Assembly (NCBI RefSeq): GCF_947496485.1
Contig: NZ_CANMCZ010000002.1
Location: forward strand, 124,001 to 188,000
DNA from: an uncultured Winogradskyella sp.
Lineage (GTDB): Bacteria; Bacteroidota; Bacteroidia; Flavobacteriales; Flavobacteriaceae
Reading direction: 5' to 3'
Length of the DNA stretch: 64,000 bases
In this document: positions 43,757 to 52,754 of the stretch, in pieces
How the letters are laid out: each line of letters starts with the position of its first letter
Numbering within the stretch: position 1 is the stretch's first letter
Position numbers and translations under genes: made by a program
The notes under the pieces: generated by a model
The model's input: the letters and a program-made list of their open reading frames with translations, nothing else
What the model was told of the DNA's origin: nothing
Database searches by the model: none

Positions 43757-45181
43757 TTAGCAATCCGTCAAATGTACTCCGACTGCTAAACCACCCTCAG
43801 ATGTTTCTTTATATTTTGTGTTCATATCCTTAGCGGTTTCCCACATGGTAGCAACAACTTTGTCTAGTGGAACCTTAACGTTTTTTGGATCTGTATCTAA
43901 TGCTAATTCCGCAGCACTAATGGCTTTTATAGCTCCCATAGAGTTGCGTTCTATACAAGGTATTTGCACCAATCCTCCTATAGGATCACAGGTTAAACCT
44001 AAATGATGTTCCATTGCAATTTCTGCAGCTACTAAGACTTGTTCTGGAGTGCCACCTAAAAGTTCTGTTAACGCGCCAGCAGCCATTGCAGAAGAGACTC
44101 CGATTTCTGCTTGGCAGCCTCCCATTGCAGCACTAATTGTAGCACCTTTTTTAAAGATACTGCCAATTTCACCTGCAACTAGCAAGAATTTTTTGATATG
44201 TTCAAAGTCTGCATCATGATTTTCAATAACCATATAATACATTAATACCGCAGGAATAACACCAGCACTTCCATTTGTTGGAGCTGTTACAACGCGTCCT
44301 AATGATGCATTCACTTCATTAACGGCTAAAGCAAAACAGCTTACCCATTTTAAAATTTGACGAAATTTAACTTCGGTTTTACGAATTGTTACAAGCCATT
44401 CTTGAGGATTATTGTATTTGAAGTCTCCGATAAGATTTTTGTGAATGTCATAAGAACGTCGTCTTACGTTCAATCCACCAGGTAAATTGCCTTCGGTATG
44501 GCAACCAACATACATACATTCTAACATTGTATTCCAAATACGTTTCAATTCAAAATCAATAGATTCTGAATCTCGTATGGATTTTTCATTTTCTAAGACC
44601 ACTCCAGAAATCGGTAAACTTAATTGATGACAGAATTTTAATAATTCATCACCATAAGAAATAGGATAGGGAAATGTGCAATAAAAAATTATTTTGTTGG
44701 CTTTAGAAATTTTTCGTTCCTCCTGTACCACAAATCCGCCGCCAATAGAGTAGTAGGTTGATTTATAATGTCGTCCATTTATCAATGCAGAAAATACTAA
44801 CGCATTGGCATGAAATGGTAAAAACTTTCTATTAAAGAAGATTTGCTGCTTAATATCAAAAGGAAGTTCTCTTTCATTATTAAAATGTATTGTATTGGTA
44901 TTTTTTATTTCAGCAATAATTGTATCAATATCTTCAACTGGAATACGTTCTGGGTCTGCACCAGTTAAGCCTAATAAAACTGCGTAATCTGTGGCGTGAC
45001 CTTTTCCTGTTAAAGACAATGAACCGTATAAATCTACTATGATTTTTTCAACCTTACCAAAACGATTCTTTTCTTTTAATTCTTTTATCCATCGTTCTGC
45101 TGCTCGCCAAGGTCCAAGAGTATGAGAACTCGAAGGGCCAACACCAATTTTAAGCATATCAAAAACAGAAATACATTCCAT
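43757..45181 (-). CDS. sdaA: L-serine ammonia-lyase (iron-sulfur L-serine dehydratase)
   Basis: 474 residues, the single-chain form with beta and alpha domains. N-terminal [40 protein letters not shown]; middle [10 protein letters not shown]-terminal [17 protein letters not shown], and three Cys in GGCQAE, TCDPIGG and PCIERN positioned for the [4Fe-4S] cluster. It converts serine to pyruvate and ammonia. A minus-strand -7 box TATATTTG lies at 45207-45214. No neighbour has an obvious link. Confidence 0.96.
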   Translation of the reverse strand: MECISVFDMLKIGVGPSSSHTLGPWRAAERWIKELKEKNRFGKVEKIIVDLYGSLSLTGKGHATDYAVLLGLTGADPERIPVEDIDTIIAEIKNTNTIHFNNERELPFDIKQQIFFNRKFLPFHANALVFSALINGRHYKSTYYSIGGGFVVQEERKISKANKIIFYCTFPYPISYGDELLKFCHQLSLPISGVVLENEKSIRDSESIDFELKRIWNTMLECMYVGCHTEGNLPGGLNVRRRSYDIHKNLIGDFKYNNPQEWLVTIRKTEVKFRQILKWVSCFALAVNEVNASLGRVVTAPTNGSAGVIPAVLMYYMVIENHDADFEHIKKFLLVAGEIGSIFKKGATISAAMGGCQAEIGVSSAMAAGALTELLGGTPEQVLVAAEIAMEHHLGLTCDPIGGLVQIPCIERNSMGAIKAISAAELALDTDPKNVKVPLDKVVATMWETAKDMNTKYKETSEGGLAVGVHLTDC

Positions 45182-45206
45182 CTAATTAGGTTGATTTTGT
45201 TGTATA

Positions 45207-45214
45207 CAAATATA
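45207..45214 (-). promoter_or_regulatory. -7 box of the sdaA promoter
   Basis: On the minus strand TATATTTG matches TAnnTTTG, 25 bases before the start codon. A -33 element is not evident. Confidence 0.45.
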
Positions 45215-45237
45215 CAGTTTGTTTGAAATGAACGCAT

Positions 45238-45275
45238 AAAAAAACAGCCCTGGTTTCAATTCCAAAACTGTTTTG
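45238..45275 (-). terminator. Terminator after the collagen-like lipoprotein gene
   Basis: Minus strand: AAAACAG and CTGTTTT arms around a 20-base loop that can pair further, then a T-run. It lies between the lipoprotein gene and sdaA, so sdaA is transcribed separately. Confidence 0.65.
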
Positions 45276-45297
45276 ATTTTTTAATAAAATTGTGAAC

Positions 45298-45810
45298 TTA
45301 TCTTTTCTGAAATTCTGAAATTCCGTACATAGACATTACTGCATCCAAGTTAGTAAAATCAATTCGACCGACATTGTCAGCAGGTATAACAACTACTCTA
45401 AAAACTTGATTGTCTGTATAGGAAGGGTCTAAAGTCGAAAAGTCTGTTGTTCCGTCTAAGAAAAAACGAACATCTGTTTGTGTAAAATCAAAATTATAAA
45501 CTAAGGTTCCATCATCGAAATATTCAGTTTGTGGTAAAAGTCTCCATATATCTTGACCACCATCAACTTCCCATGATATATATACTAATGTGACATCAGA
45601 AGGAAGAACTTCAAAACCATAAGCTTCAATAAACTCATAATTGTCTTCGGCAGTAAAATCTAGAGCTATTTCAAAAGCTGACGATGCAATAATACCACCA
45701 TCTTGTCCATCTAGTCCGTTAAATCCATCAAATCCAGGAGGACCTTGTGGGCCTTCACATGCTGTTAATAATAAAGTAAATAGTGTAATAAAGGATAATA
45801 TACGTTTCAT
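45298..45810 (-). CDS. Lipoprotein with short collagen-like repeat
   Basis: 170 residues. Lipobox LLTAC (C18), then a collagen-like run of Gly-X-Y triplets (GPQGPPGFDGFNGLDGQDG) of six units, followed by a beta-rich domain (about 45-170: FEIALDFTAEDNYEFIEAY, VTLVYISWEVDGGQDIW, QVFRVVVIPADNVGRIDF). The triplets immediately after the lipidated Cys form a short stalk holding the domain off the membrane. Function unknown; proteins of this layout are common in flavobacteria. Confidence 0.8.
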   Translation of the reverse strand: MKRILSFITLFTLLLTACEGPQGPPGFDGFNGLDGQDGGIIASSAFEIALDFTAEDNYEFIEAYGFEVLPSDVTLVYISWEVDGGQDIWRLLPQTEYFDDGTLVYNFDFTQTDVRFFLDGTTDFSTLDPSYTDNQVFRVVVIPADNVGRIDFTNLDAVMSMYGISEFQKR

Positions 45811-45890
45811 AATATTTAGGTTTTCTAGTAGTATATCAAAGCCTATACCAAAGTAGGTTAAGAATTAAATAATTTGAATAAAACTGAATC

Positions 45891-45932
45891 TGACATCATG
45901 TCACATTTTTTGTCATGGCATAATCATTGACT
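45891..45932 (+). promoter_or_regulatory. dnaK regulatory region: TGACA/TGTCA sites and a sigma-54-like element
   Basis: TGACATCATGTCA (45891-45903) is a perfect palindrome; a further TGTCA is at 45911-45915. TGGCAT at 45916-45921 and TTGACT at 45927-45932 have the exact GG-GC spacing of a -24/-12 promoter (TGGCAC-N5-TTGC) with one key base different (GA for GC). It ends 75 bases before the dnaK start. There is no TAnnTTTG box in this gap, so an alternative promoter type is plausible. Confidence 0.45.
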
Positions 45933-46007
45933 TATAGATGATGAGTTTAAAAAATAATAACACACTTTTTCGTGAAAGCGAAAAACTATTAACAACATAA
46001 AAATATT

Positions 46008-47909
46008 ATGAGTAAGATTATTGGAATTGATTTAGGTACAACCAACTCTTGTGTTTCTGTAATGGAAGGTAATGAGCCAGTTGTAATCCCAAACGCTGAA
46101 GGTAAGAGAACAACACCTTCGGTTATCGCTTTCGTAGAAGGTGGTGAGATTAAAGTTGGTGATCCAGCAAAAAGACAAGCAGTAACAAACCCTATTAAAA
46201 CAGTTTATTCTATTAAACGTTTTATGGGTAACAAGTATTCTGAGTCTAAAAAAGAAGCAGAACGTGTACCATATAAAGTGGTAAAAGGCGACAATGATAC
46301 TCCTAGAGTAGATATAGATGGTCGTTTATATACACCTCAAGAATTATCAGCTATGATTCTTCAGAAAATGAAGAAAACTGCTGAAGATTATTTAGGATCA
46401 GACGTCAGCAGAGCGGTAATTACTGTGCCAGCTTATTTTAATGATGCACAACGTCAGGCTACTAAAGAAGCCGGTGAAATTGCAGGTTTAAAAGTAGAAC
46501 GTATTATCAACGAGCCTACTGCAGCAGCATTAGCTTACGGAATGGATAAAAAAGGTACTGATCAAAAAATCGTTGTATTCGATTTTGGTGGAGGTACACA
46601 TGATGTGTCTATCCTTGAATTAGGTGATGGAGTATTTGAAGTGTTATCTACAGACGGTGATACACACTTAGGTGGTGACGATGTAGATGAAAGAATCATT
46701 AATTGGTTGGCTGAAGAATTTATGGCTGACGAAGATATGGACTTGCGTAAAGATCCAATGGCTCTTCAACGTCTTAAAGAAGCCTCTGAAAAAGCGAAGA
46801 TAGAATTATCATCTTCTGCACAAACAGAGATTAATTTACCATACGTTACAGCTACAGCTAGTGGACCGAAGCACTTGGTACGTACATTAACACGTTCTAA
46901 ATTTGAGCAGTTGATTGACGATTTAATCAAGCGTACAATAGAACCATGTGAAACAGCATTAAAAGCAGCAGGCTTATCAAAGTCAGATATAGATGAAGTG
47001 ATTTTAGTAGGTGGTTCTACACGTATTCCTGCAGTACAAGAAGCTGTAGAGAAATTTTTCGGTAAAGCACCAAGTAAAGGTGTAAATCCTGATGAAGTTG
47101 TATCTCTAGGTGCTGGTATCCAGGGTGGTGTATTAACAGGTGATGTAAAAGACGTTCTTTTATTAGACGTAACTCCATTATCTCTTGGTATTGAAACTAT
47201 GGGTAATGTTATGACAAAGTTGATTGAAGCCAATACAACGATTCCGACTAAGAAATCGCAAGTATTCTCAACAGCAGCAGATAATCAGCCATCAGTAGAG
47301 ATTCACGTATTACAAGGTGAGCGTCCTATGGCAGCAGATAACAAAACGATTGGTCGTTTCCATTTAGATGGCATTCCACCAGCAAGACGAGGCACACCTC
47401 AGATTGAAGTAACATTTGATATTGATGCCAATGGTATCATAAAAGTATCTGCTGAAGATAAAGCAACAGGTAAAAAACAAGATATCAGAATCGAAGCATC
47501 ATCTGGATTAACAGAAGAAGAAATCCAAAAGATGAAGCAAGAAGCTGAAGCAAATGCTGAAGCAGATGCGAAGGCAAAAGAAACTGCTGATAAATTGAAT
47601 AGTGCTGATGCTATGATTTTCCAAACAGAGAGTCAATTGAAAGAATTTGGTGATAAATTATCTGATGATAAGAAGAAGCCAATTGAAGATGCACTTGAAG
47701 AGTTGAAGAAAGCTTATGAAACAAAAGACATCGCAGTTATAGATCCAGCTTTAGAGAAAATCAACGAAGCATGGAAAGTAGCTAGTGAAGAAATGTACAA
47801 AGCACAAGCAGAAGCGCAAGGCGGTGCTGCAGGTCCTGAAGCAGGAGCGGAGCAACCAGAAGCTGAAGGCGATAATGTGGAAGATGTAGATTTCGAAGAA
47901 GTGAAATAA
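46008..47909 (+). CDS. dnaK: Molecular chaperone DnaK (Hsp70)
   Basis: 633 residues, normal length. [17 protein letters not shown], phosphate-2 loop [17 protein letters not shown] (THDVS where TFDVS is usual), adenosine motif [12 protein letters not shown], linker [16 protein letters not shown], substrate domain, helical lid and C-terminal [14 protein letters not shown]. It folds and refolds cytosolic proteins with DnaJ and GrpE, which are not nearby. His replaces Phe in the phosphate loop, a common flavobacterial variant as far as I recall. A terminator follows at 47954-47986. Confidence 0.98.
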   Translation: MSKIIGIDLGTTNSCVSVMEGNEPVVIPNAEGKRTTPSVIAFVEGGEIKVGDPAKRQAVTNPIKTVYSIKRFMGNKYSESKKEAERVPYKVVKGDNDTPRVDIDGRLYTPQELSAMILQKMKKTAEDYLGSDVSRAVITVPAYFNDAQRQATKEAGEIAGLKVERIINEPTAAALAYGMDKKGTDQKIVVFDFGGGTHDVSILELGDGVFEVLSTDGDTHLGGDDVDERIINWLAEEFMADEDMDLRKDPMALQRLKEASEKAKIELSSSAQTEINLPYVTATASGPKHLVRTLTRSKFEQLIDDLIKRTIEPCETALKAAGLSKSDIDEVILVGGSTRIPAVQEAVEKFFGKAPSKGVNPDEVVSLGAGIQGGVLTGDVKDVLLLDVTPLSLGIETMGNVMTKLIEANTTIPTKKSQVFSTAADNQPSVEIHVLQGERPMAADNKTIGRFHLDGIPPARRGTPQIEVTFDIDANGIIKVSAEDKATGKKQDIRIEASSGLTEEEIQKMKQEAEANAEADAKAKETADKLNSADAMIFQTESQLKEFGDKLSDDKKKPIEDALEELKKAYETKDIAVIDPALEKINEAWKVASEEMYKAQAEAQGGAAGPEAGAEQPEAEGDNVEDVDFEEVK

Positions 47910-47918
47910 CCTTGATTT

Positions 47919-47944
47919 GTAATTCTGAACTTGTTTCAGAATCT
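47919..47944. repeat. REP-like GTAATTCTGAAC...GAATCT element
   Basis: GTAATTCTGAACTTG and TTTCAGAATCT form an imperfect palindrome downstream of dnaK. The central CTGAACTTGTTTCAG (47925-47939) recurs exactly at 57813-57827. Confidence 0.65.
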
Positions 47945-47953
47945 AAATAGATA

Positions 47954-47986
47954 AAAACGCAATCATTAATTTGATTGCGTTTTTTT
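47954..47986. terminator. Terminator hairpin between dnaK and blh (copy 1)
   Basis: AAACGCAATCA / TGATTGCGTTT stem with A-run before and T-run after, so it can work in both directions. The blh stop codon (47966-47968) lies in its loop. A copy with 32 of 33 identical bases follows the proteorhodopsin gene at 49735-49767. Confidence 0.88.
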
Positions 47987-48865
47987 GTTTGAAAACAGTT
48001 TGTTTATTACTAGAGTATGTGGAAAGGTCACAGCAGCAATAAAAGAAAAGAATATGGCGTAAAACAATTTATCATCTCTGAAAATACTATATACAATCAA
48101 AATACCTATTATTGATATTATCCAATACGGGAAGGCAGTCTTGCAATATCTTAGTAGATTTTTTTTATTAAAATTGCCATAAATGAATAATACCTGCTCG
48201 TAAAGAGAAGGAATACTGTGCCACAAAATAAAATATATAGTAAATCCCCAAATAAGACTAGAGACTTTAAAAATGATGCTAAAAATTATTAAATAAAATA
48301 ATTCAATTAAAATATAAGATTTAAAAAATTTAGATGTATTGGCAATAAATAATGCTAATAGAAACAATAGACTTCCAGAGACAATTAAAGAAATTTTAAT
48401 GGTTATTTTTTCTAATTCGAAGTTGGTGATAGATGTCACAACTTCTATAACTTCTGTAGCATTGAATATAAATAAAATATTAAGCACTACCATTCCATAG
48501 AGAAAATAGTAGATGTTTTTGATCATCACTGAAGTCTCTAATTCTTTATGCTCCCAGTGTTGCTGTCCAAAATGAAAAGCACTAAAAACAATAAATAAGA
48601 TAAGTGCTAGTAGTGGAAAAAAATAAAATATAACTACTGCTATAAAAACAGTTAATAAATATGTAATTAGGACGCGTATAAAGGGATAAGTCTTCTTATT
48701 ATTTGATATAGTATCTATAAGTAATATATCATTGGCCCCATGTAATATCCCGAACGTAAATATTAAAATGAATCCTAAAATTACTTCTATTTCTTTTGAA
48801 ACCATAGAAGTAACCCATAGACCTACAAAACTTAAGGGAATTAATATATTATAAATATTTTTCAT
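47966..48865 (-). CDS. blh: Brp/Blh family beta-carotene 15,15'-dioxygenase
   Basis: 299 residues, about eight membrane helices. Conserved metal-ligand His: H42 in FGILHGANDILLID, H98 and H103 in AFHFGQQHWE, H216 in FILWHSIPSLYEQ, and H283 in FPHTLVI. Brp/Blh enzymes cleave beta-carotene into two retinals. It is divergent from the proteorhodopsin gene and shares its 113-base control region, the usual pairing for retinal supply. Carotenoid (crt) genes are not in the window. The stop codon lies inside the shared terminator. Confidence 0.95.
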   Translation of the reverse strand: MKNIYNILIPLSFVGLWVTSMVSKEIEVILGFILIFTFGILHGANDILLIDTISNNKKTYPFIRVLITYLLTVFIAVVIFYFFPLLALILFIVFSAFHFGQQHWEHKELETSVMIKNIYYFLYGMVVLNILFIFNATEVIEVVTSITNFELEKITIKISLIVSGSLLFLLALFIANTSKFFKSYILIELFYLIIFSIIFKVSSLIWGFTIYFILWHSIPSLYEQVLFIYGNFNKKNLLRYCKTAFPYWIISIIGILIVYSIFRDDKLFYAIFFSFIAAVTFPHTLVINKLFSNKKTQSN

Positions 48866-48920
48866 AAATAATTGTAAGATTATTAATAAAAAACTAAAAA
48901 TATTGTTAAAAGTAAAATTA

Positions 48921-48956
48921 TTTTGTTTAACTAATTGTAATTTTGTTTAAACAAAA
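48921..48956. promoter_or_regulatory. Shared blh/proteorhodopsin control region with palindromic operator
   Basis: TTTTGTTTAAACAAAA (48941-48956) is a perfect 16-base palindrome. TTTTGTTTAA recurs at 48921-48930, exactly 20 bases (two helical turns) upstream. The proteorhodopsin -7 box TAATTTTG (48938-48945) overlaps the palindrome, and on the minus strand TAGTTTTG (complement of 48952-48959) could serve blh. A repressor bound here would block both genes. No regulator gene is adjacent. Confidence 0.6.
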
Positions 48957-48978
48957 CTAATTAACTAAATATATAATT

Positions 48979-49710
48979 ATGAAAACTATTTTATTTTTAT
49001 CAGACATTACGTCTAAAATGGACCCAACAGATTATGTTGGTTTTACGTTTTTTGTTGGTTGTATGGCTATGATGGCTGCATCAGCATTTTTCTTTTTATC
49101 ATTAAATCAATTTGATAAAAAATGGAGAACTTCAGTCTTAGTATCAGGACTAATTACGTTTATCGCAGCAGTACATTATTTCTATATGAGAGATTATTGG
49201 GCAGCAAACATGGAATCACCTACATTTTTTAGGTATGTAGATTGGATTTTAACTGTGCCATTAATGTGTGTTGAATTTTATCTTATTCTTAAAGTAGCTG
49301 GTGCAAAACCTTCATTAATGTGGAAGCTAATTGGATTATCTGTTGTTATGTTAGTAACAGGATATTTTGGAGAAGCTGTTTTTCCAGAACAAGCAGCACT
49401 TTGGGGCGGAATTTCAGGGCTAGCTTATTTCGTGATAGTTTATGAAATTTGGTTAGGCAGTGCTAAAAAATTGGCTGTTGCGGCTGGTGGTGAGATACTA
49501 AAAGCACACAAAATTTTGTGCTGGTTTGTACTAGTGGGATGGGCAATCTATCCATTAGGTTACATGTTAGGTACTGAAGGTTGGTATACAAGTATTTTAG
49601 GTTCTGGTAGCGTAGACGTAGCTTACAATATTGCTGATGCAATAAACAAAATTGGTTTTGGCTTAGTTATTTATGCTTTAGCAGTGAAAAAGCAGGATGC
49701 TCTGGCATAA
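48979..49710 (+). CDS. Proteorhodopsin, green-type light-driven proton pump
   Basis: 243 residues, seven helices. Helix C RYVDWILTVPLMCVEFYLIL gives the proton-pump triad D88, T92 and E99 (DTE), so not the sodium (NDQ) or chloride (NTQ) type. M96 sits at the spectral-tuning site (105 in the reference proteorhodopsin), where Met or Leu means green and Gln blue absorption. H66 (AAVHYFYMRDYW) pairs with the acceptor, and K224 in ADAINKIGFGLVIYAL binds retinal. The start ATG at 48979 fits the -7 box 33 bases upstream. The gene ends in a hairpin nearly identical to that after dnaK. Confidence 0.98.
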   Translation: MKTILFLSDITSKMDPTDYVGFTFFVGCMAMMAASAFFFLSLNQFDKKWRTSVLVSGLITFIAAVHYFYMRDYWAANMESPTFFRYVDWILTVPLMCVEFYLILKVAGAKPSLMWKLIGLSVVMLVTGYFGEAVFPEQAALWGGISGLAYFVIVYEIWLGSAKKLAVAAGGEILKAHKILCWFVLVGWAIYPLGYMLGTEGWYTSILGSGSVDVAYNIADAINKIGFGLVIYALAVKKQDALA

Positions 49711-49734
49711 TCGAAAAAGGAAAATTGTAGTATT

Positions 49735-49767
49735 AAAACGCAATCATTAATTTGGTTGCGTTTTTTT
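49735..49767 (+). terminator. Terminator hairpin after proteorhodopsin (copy 2)
   Basis: Same 33 bases as 47954-47986 except one (G for A in the 3' arm, giving a G-T pair). It ends the rhodopsin transcript. Confidence 0.88.
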
Positions 49768-49789
49768 ATGGAATTCTAATAATTATTTT

Positions 49790-49815
49790 GTCATTCTCAC
49801 AAAAGCAGGAATGAC
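49790..49815. repeat. GTCATTC...GAATGAC inverted repeat
   Basis: A 7-base inverted repeat with a 12-base centre, containing AAAAGCAG. This is the REP-like class of intergenic palindrome, related in its ends to the element in tilS (GTCATTC). Confidence 0.55.
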
Positions 49816-49857
49816 ACTACGCTTAACTTTTGTACTTTCGAAACCTAATAAATAATA

Positions 49858-51087
49858 ATGTCTTTTTTAGATAAAATAAAATCCAACGACAATCCAAAAC
49901 GCTTAGCAGTTAAGCTCAATGCGAAAGGAGAACAATTCGTTGTGAAAGGTCATCCTTGGGTATTCTCAAATAGTATCGTAAAGATTAATGATGATGCTAA
50001 AACAGGCGATTTATCTATAATTTTCAGCAAGAACAAGAACAAAGTTGTTGGTTTAGGCTTATACGATGCAAACTCTCCAATCCGAATAAAAATCATACAT
50101 AATGCTGAAACTAAAGCTGAGATTAATTCAGATTTCTTTCATCGTAAAATAGAATTGGCTTTTGATAAACGTTCAGAACTATTAAAAACTAACACAAATA
50201 GTTATCGTTTACTATTTGGTGAAAATGATGGTTTTCCAGGTTTAATCGCTGATGTATATAACAAAGTTTTAGTAGTAAAACTGTATTCAGAAATATGGTT
50301 TCCTTATTTAGAATCTATTTTAAAAAGCTTGCAGCAAATTTCTAAAGCAGAAACAGTTGTGATGCGTCTAAGTAGAGGATTACAGAATAGTGATAATCAT
50401 AATCTAAAAGATGGTGAAGTTATTTATGGAGTTTTAGAAAATGAAGTAGTTGAGTTTGTAGAACATGGTGTAAACTTCTCAGCTAATGTTATAAAAGGTC
50501 ATAAAACAGGCTATTTTTTAGATCATAGAGATAATAGAAGACGTGTAGGAGAATTTAGTAGTGGAAAGTCAGTATTAGATGTATTTTCATATGCAGGAGG
50601 ATTTTCAGTGCATGCCTTAGCTAATGGAGCAACAGAAGTCACAAGTTTAGATATAAGTAAACAGGCTTTGGATATGGCTAGTGAAAATGGAAAACTAAAT
50701 GACTATTCAGGAGTACACAAAACAATTTCTGGTGATGCATTTAAAGAAATGAAGATCTTAATAGAAAAGGGTAAAACCTTTGATGTGGTTGTTATAGATC
50801 CACCAAGTTTTGCTAAACAACAATCTGAAATTGATCTCGCAAAAAAGAAATATGCACAATTAGCAGAACTAGGTGAGAAGCTTACTGCTAAAAACGGACT
50901 TTTAGTTTTAGCATCCTGTTCATCTAGAGTTTTAGCACAATCGTTTTTCGATTTAAACAATAGAGTGCTTAATGCGCAATCTCGACTTTTTGAAACCTTA
51001 CTAAAAACAAAACACGATAGCGATCATCCTATTAGCTTTCCTGAAGGTGCTTATTTAAAATGTGGTTATTATAGATTTTTAGAATAA
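49858..51087 (+). CDS. Class I SAM-dependent rRNA methyltransferase (RlmI-like, PUA domain)
   Basis: 409 residues. N-terminal PUA-like domain (about 15-90: GEQFVVKGHPWVFSNSIVKI), middle EEHB domain (LLFGENDGFPGLIADVYNKVLVVKLYS), then the Rossmann domain with FLDHRDNRRRVGEF, VLDVFSYAGGFSVHALANGA (SAM loop) and VVIDPPSFAKQ. RlmI-type enzymes methylate C5 of a cytosine in 23S rRNA. ATG start at 49858, with a near -7 box TACTTTCG at 49833-49840. Ends in a strong hairpin. Confidence 0.92.
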   Translation: MSFLDKIKSNDNPKRLAVKLNAKGEQFVVKGHPWVFSNSIVKINDDAKTGDLSIIFSKNKNKVVGLGLYDANSPIRIKIIHNAETKAEINSDFFHRKIELAFDKRSELLKTNTNSYRLLFGENDGFPGLIADVYNKVLVVKLYSEIWFPYLESILKSLQQISKAETVVMRLSRGLQNSDNHNLKDGEVIYGVLENEVVEFVEHGVNFSANVIKGHKTGYFLDHRDNRRRVGEFSSGKSVLDVFSYAGGFSVHALANGATEVTSLDISKQALDMASENGKLNDYSGVHKTISGDAFKEMKILIEKGKTFDVVVIDPPSFAKQQSEIDLAKKKYAQLAELGEKLTAKNGLLVLASCSSRVLAQSFFDLNNRVLNAQSRLFETLLKTKHDSDHPISFPEGAYLKCGYYRFLE

Positions 51088-51120
51088 AAAGAGTCTAACA
51101 TTACTGTTAGACTCTTTTAA
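51086..51120. terminator. Terminator after the methyltransferase gene
   Basis: A 14-bp perfect stem AAAAGAGTCTAACA / TGTTAGACTCTTTT with a 4-base loop. A- and T-runs on both sides make it bidirectional for the convergent gene at 51142. Confidence 0.9.
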
Positions 51121-51141
51121 TAAAACTAATAAGTCACCAAC

Positions 51142-51642
51142 TTATTGGAAATTACCTTTTTCATCAAGTTTTACTTTCATTTTTTTGTCTCCATTTTCGA
51201 GTCTTACCTTATACTGTTTTTTTGCTGTATCATTGCTTTTATGAAAGACAACTTGGTAAACATCGCTAACCATTGACCAATTTGGAAAACGTTCAGCAAT
51301 TGCACTTGAAACTGCTTTAGGTAATTTTACGTTTTTAAATTTCTCAATCGTTCTAATTAATTTGCCGTTTTTGTCATAAGCCGCTAGTATCTTACCATCT
51401 GGTATATAGAAAGAAATATTGTAGGTACTGTATTCGTCATTATAGAACTCTGAACTTTTTATATCGTACATAGCTACTTTTTTCTCAAGTTCTTTTACCG
51501 AAATAGGGGTTTCGTCAGAATCAACTGCACTGAGATACTTGTAATTAACTGCTGTAATTTCAACTTCCTTTAATTCAATAACTTGCGAGAATACTAGGCT
51601 ACTCATAGCGAGTAGCAGTATAACTAAAATTGATTTTTTCAT
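51142..51642 (-). CDS. Secreted PepSY-like protein
   Basis: 166 residues with signal peptide 1-19 (ends SLVFSQ). The C-terminal half, LPKAVSSAIAERFPNWSMVSDVYQVV and KKQYKVRLENGDKKMKVKLDEKG, follows the PepSY-like (PF11396) pattern of Bacteroidota periplasmic proteins. Such domains are thought to inhibit or bind proteases; no evidence here. Single gene; bidirectional terminator downstream. Confidence 0.75.
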   Translation of the reverse strand: MKKSILVILLLAMSSLVFSQVIELKEVEITAVNYKYLSAVDSDETPISVKELEKKVAMYDIKSSEFYNDEYSTYNISFYIPDGKILAAYDKNGKLIRTIEKFKNVKLPKAVSSAIAERFPNWSMVSDVYQVVFHKSNDTAKKQYKVRLENGDKKMKVKLDEKGNFQ

Positions 51643-51777
51643 GATAAGTGTTTTTTAAGATTAATAATTTAAAATTAGATTTTAAGTTGCAGCCTTACAA
51701 TGATATATATCAGATGCCCTCATATTTCTGAGAATAGATAATAAACTTATATGTTATGCACGCATAATAAAATATAT

Positions 51778-51785
51778 TATATTTG
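51778..51785 (+). promoter_or_regulatory. -7 box upstream of the nitronate monooxygenase-like gene
   Basis: TATATTTG matches TAnnTTTG. Its final TTG would be an in-frame start at 51783, but a start within the box is unlikely; the ATG at 51807 lies 22 bases downstream. Confidence 0.5.
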
Positions 51786-51806
51786 TATTCTAATCATTCA
51801 AGACTT

Positions 51807-52754
51807 ATGCAAACACAACTCACCGAACTTCTAAATATTAAGTATCCAATAATTAAAGCTCCGATGTTCTTGGTATCTAATGTAGCTATGGTTACAGAAG
51901 CAATGAAGGCTGGAATAGCGGGTTGTATACCTGCATTAAATTATAGAACATTAGATGAGTTAAGGGCTGCTCTCAAAGAACTAAAGGCAAACAAAGTTGA
52001 AGGTGGTTCATTTGGATTCAATTTAATTGTAAATAAATCTAACGTTAAGTATAAAGGCCAATTAGAAGTTATTTGCGAAGAAGGCTGTGACTTTATTATC
52101 ACCTCATTAGGAAGTCCTGAAGAAACTATTAGACAAGCCCATGCTGTTGGCATTAAAGTTTTTTGTGATGTAACGGATTTAAGATTTGCAAAAAAGGTAG
52201 AACAGCTTGGAGCAGATGCAGCAATTGCCGTGAATAATGAAGCTGGAGGTCATAGAGGAAACTTGTCTCCAGAACAACTAACTAGTTTATTACATAAAGA
52301 ATTGAGTATTCCTGTAATTTCTGCTGGTGGAGTAGGATGCAAAGCAGATATCGATAGAATGCTAAGTTATGGTGCTGCAGGAGTTTCAGTTGGTAGTCCT
52401 TTTATTGCTTCAGTAGAAGCAGGAGTTACCGATGAGTACAAGCAAGCTTGTGTAGATTATGGTGCTGAAGATATTATTATGACCGAGCGTATTTCTGGCA
52501 CACCTTGTACAGTTATTAATACACCATATGTTCAGAAAATAGGAACAAAGTCTACTTGGATTGAAAACTTACTAAATAAGAATCGTAAACTTAAAAAGTG
52601 GGTGAAAATGGTACGTTTTTCAATCGGAATGAAAGCTACAGAGAATGCCGCGAAAAAAGCAACTTATAAAACCGTTTGGGTTGCTGGCCCAAGTATTGAG
52701 CATACAAAAGCCATTCTTCCTGTAAAGGAAATTATAAAAGGCTTAACTAATTAG
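51807..52754 (+). CDS. Nitronate monooxygenase-like flavin oxidoreductase
   Basis: 315 residues from ATG at 51807 (MQTQLTELLNIKYPIIKAPM). A TTG at 51783 is in frame but sits in the promoter box. FMN-binding TIM barrel of the NPD/nitronate monooxygenase family (PF03060): PIIKAPMFLVSNVAMVTEAM, FGFNLIVNKSN, IITSLGSPE, NNEAGGHRGN, PVISAGGVG and GAAGVSVGSPFIASVEAG. Members oxidise propionate 3-nitronate or similar toxins; class and substrate cannot be fixed. The end overlaps the convergent gene at 52747 by 8 bases. Confidence 0.88.
   Translation: MQTQLTELLNIKYPIIKAPMFLVSNVAMVTEAMKAGIAGCIPALNYRTLDELRAALKELKANKVEGGSFGFNLIVNKSNVKYKGQLEVICEEGCDFIITSLGSPEETIRQAHAVGIKVFCDVTDLRFAKKVEQLGADAAIAVNNEAGGHRGNLSPEQLTSLLHKELSIPVISAGGVGCKADIDRMLSYGAAGVSVGSPFIASVEAGVTDEYKQACVDYGAEDIIMTERISGTPCTVINTPYVQKIGTKSTWIENLLNKNRKLKKWVKMVRFSIGMKATENAAKKATYKTVWVAGPSIEHTKAILPVKEIIKGLTN

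Noticed and set aside
48979-49710. Sodium- or chloride-pumping rhodopsin, both common in marine flavobacteria
   Set aside because: Helix C has D88, T92 and E99, the proton-pump triad, not NDQ or NTQ.
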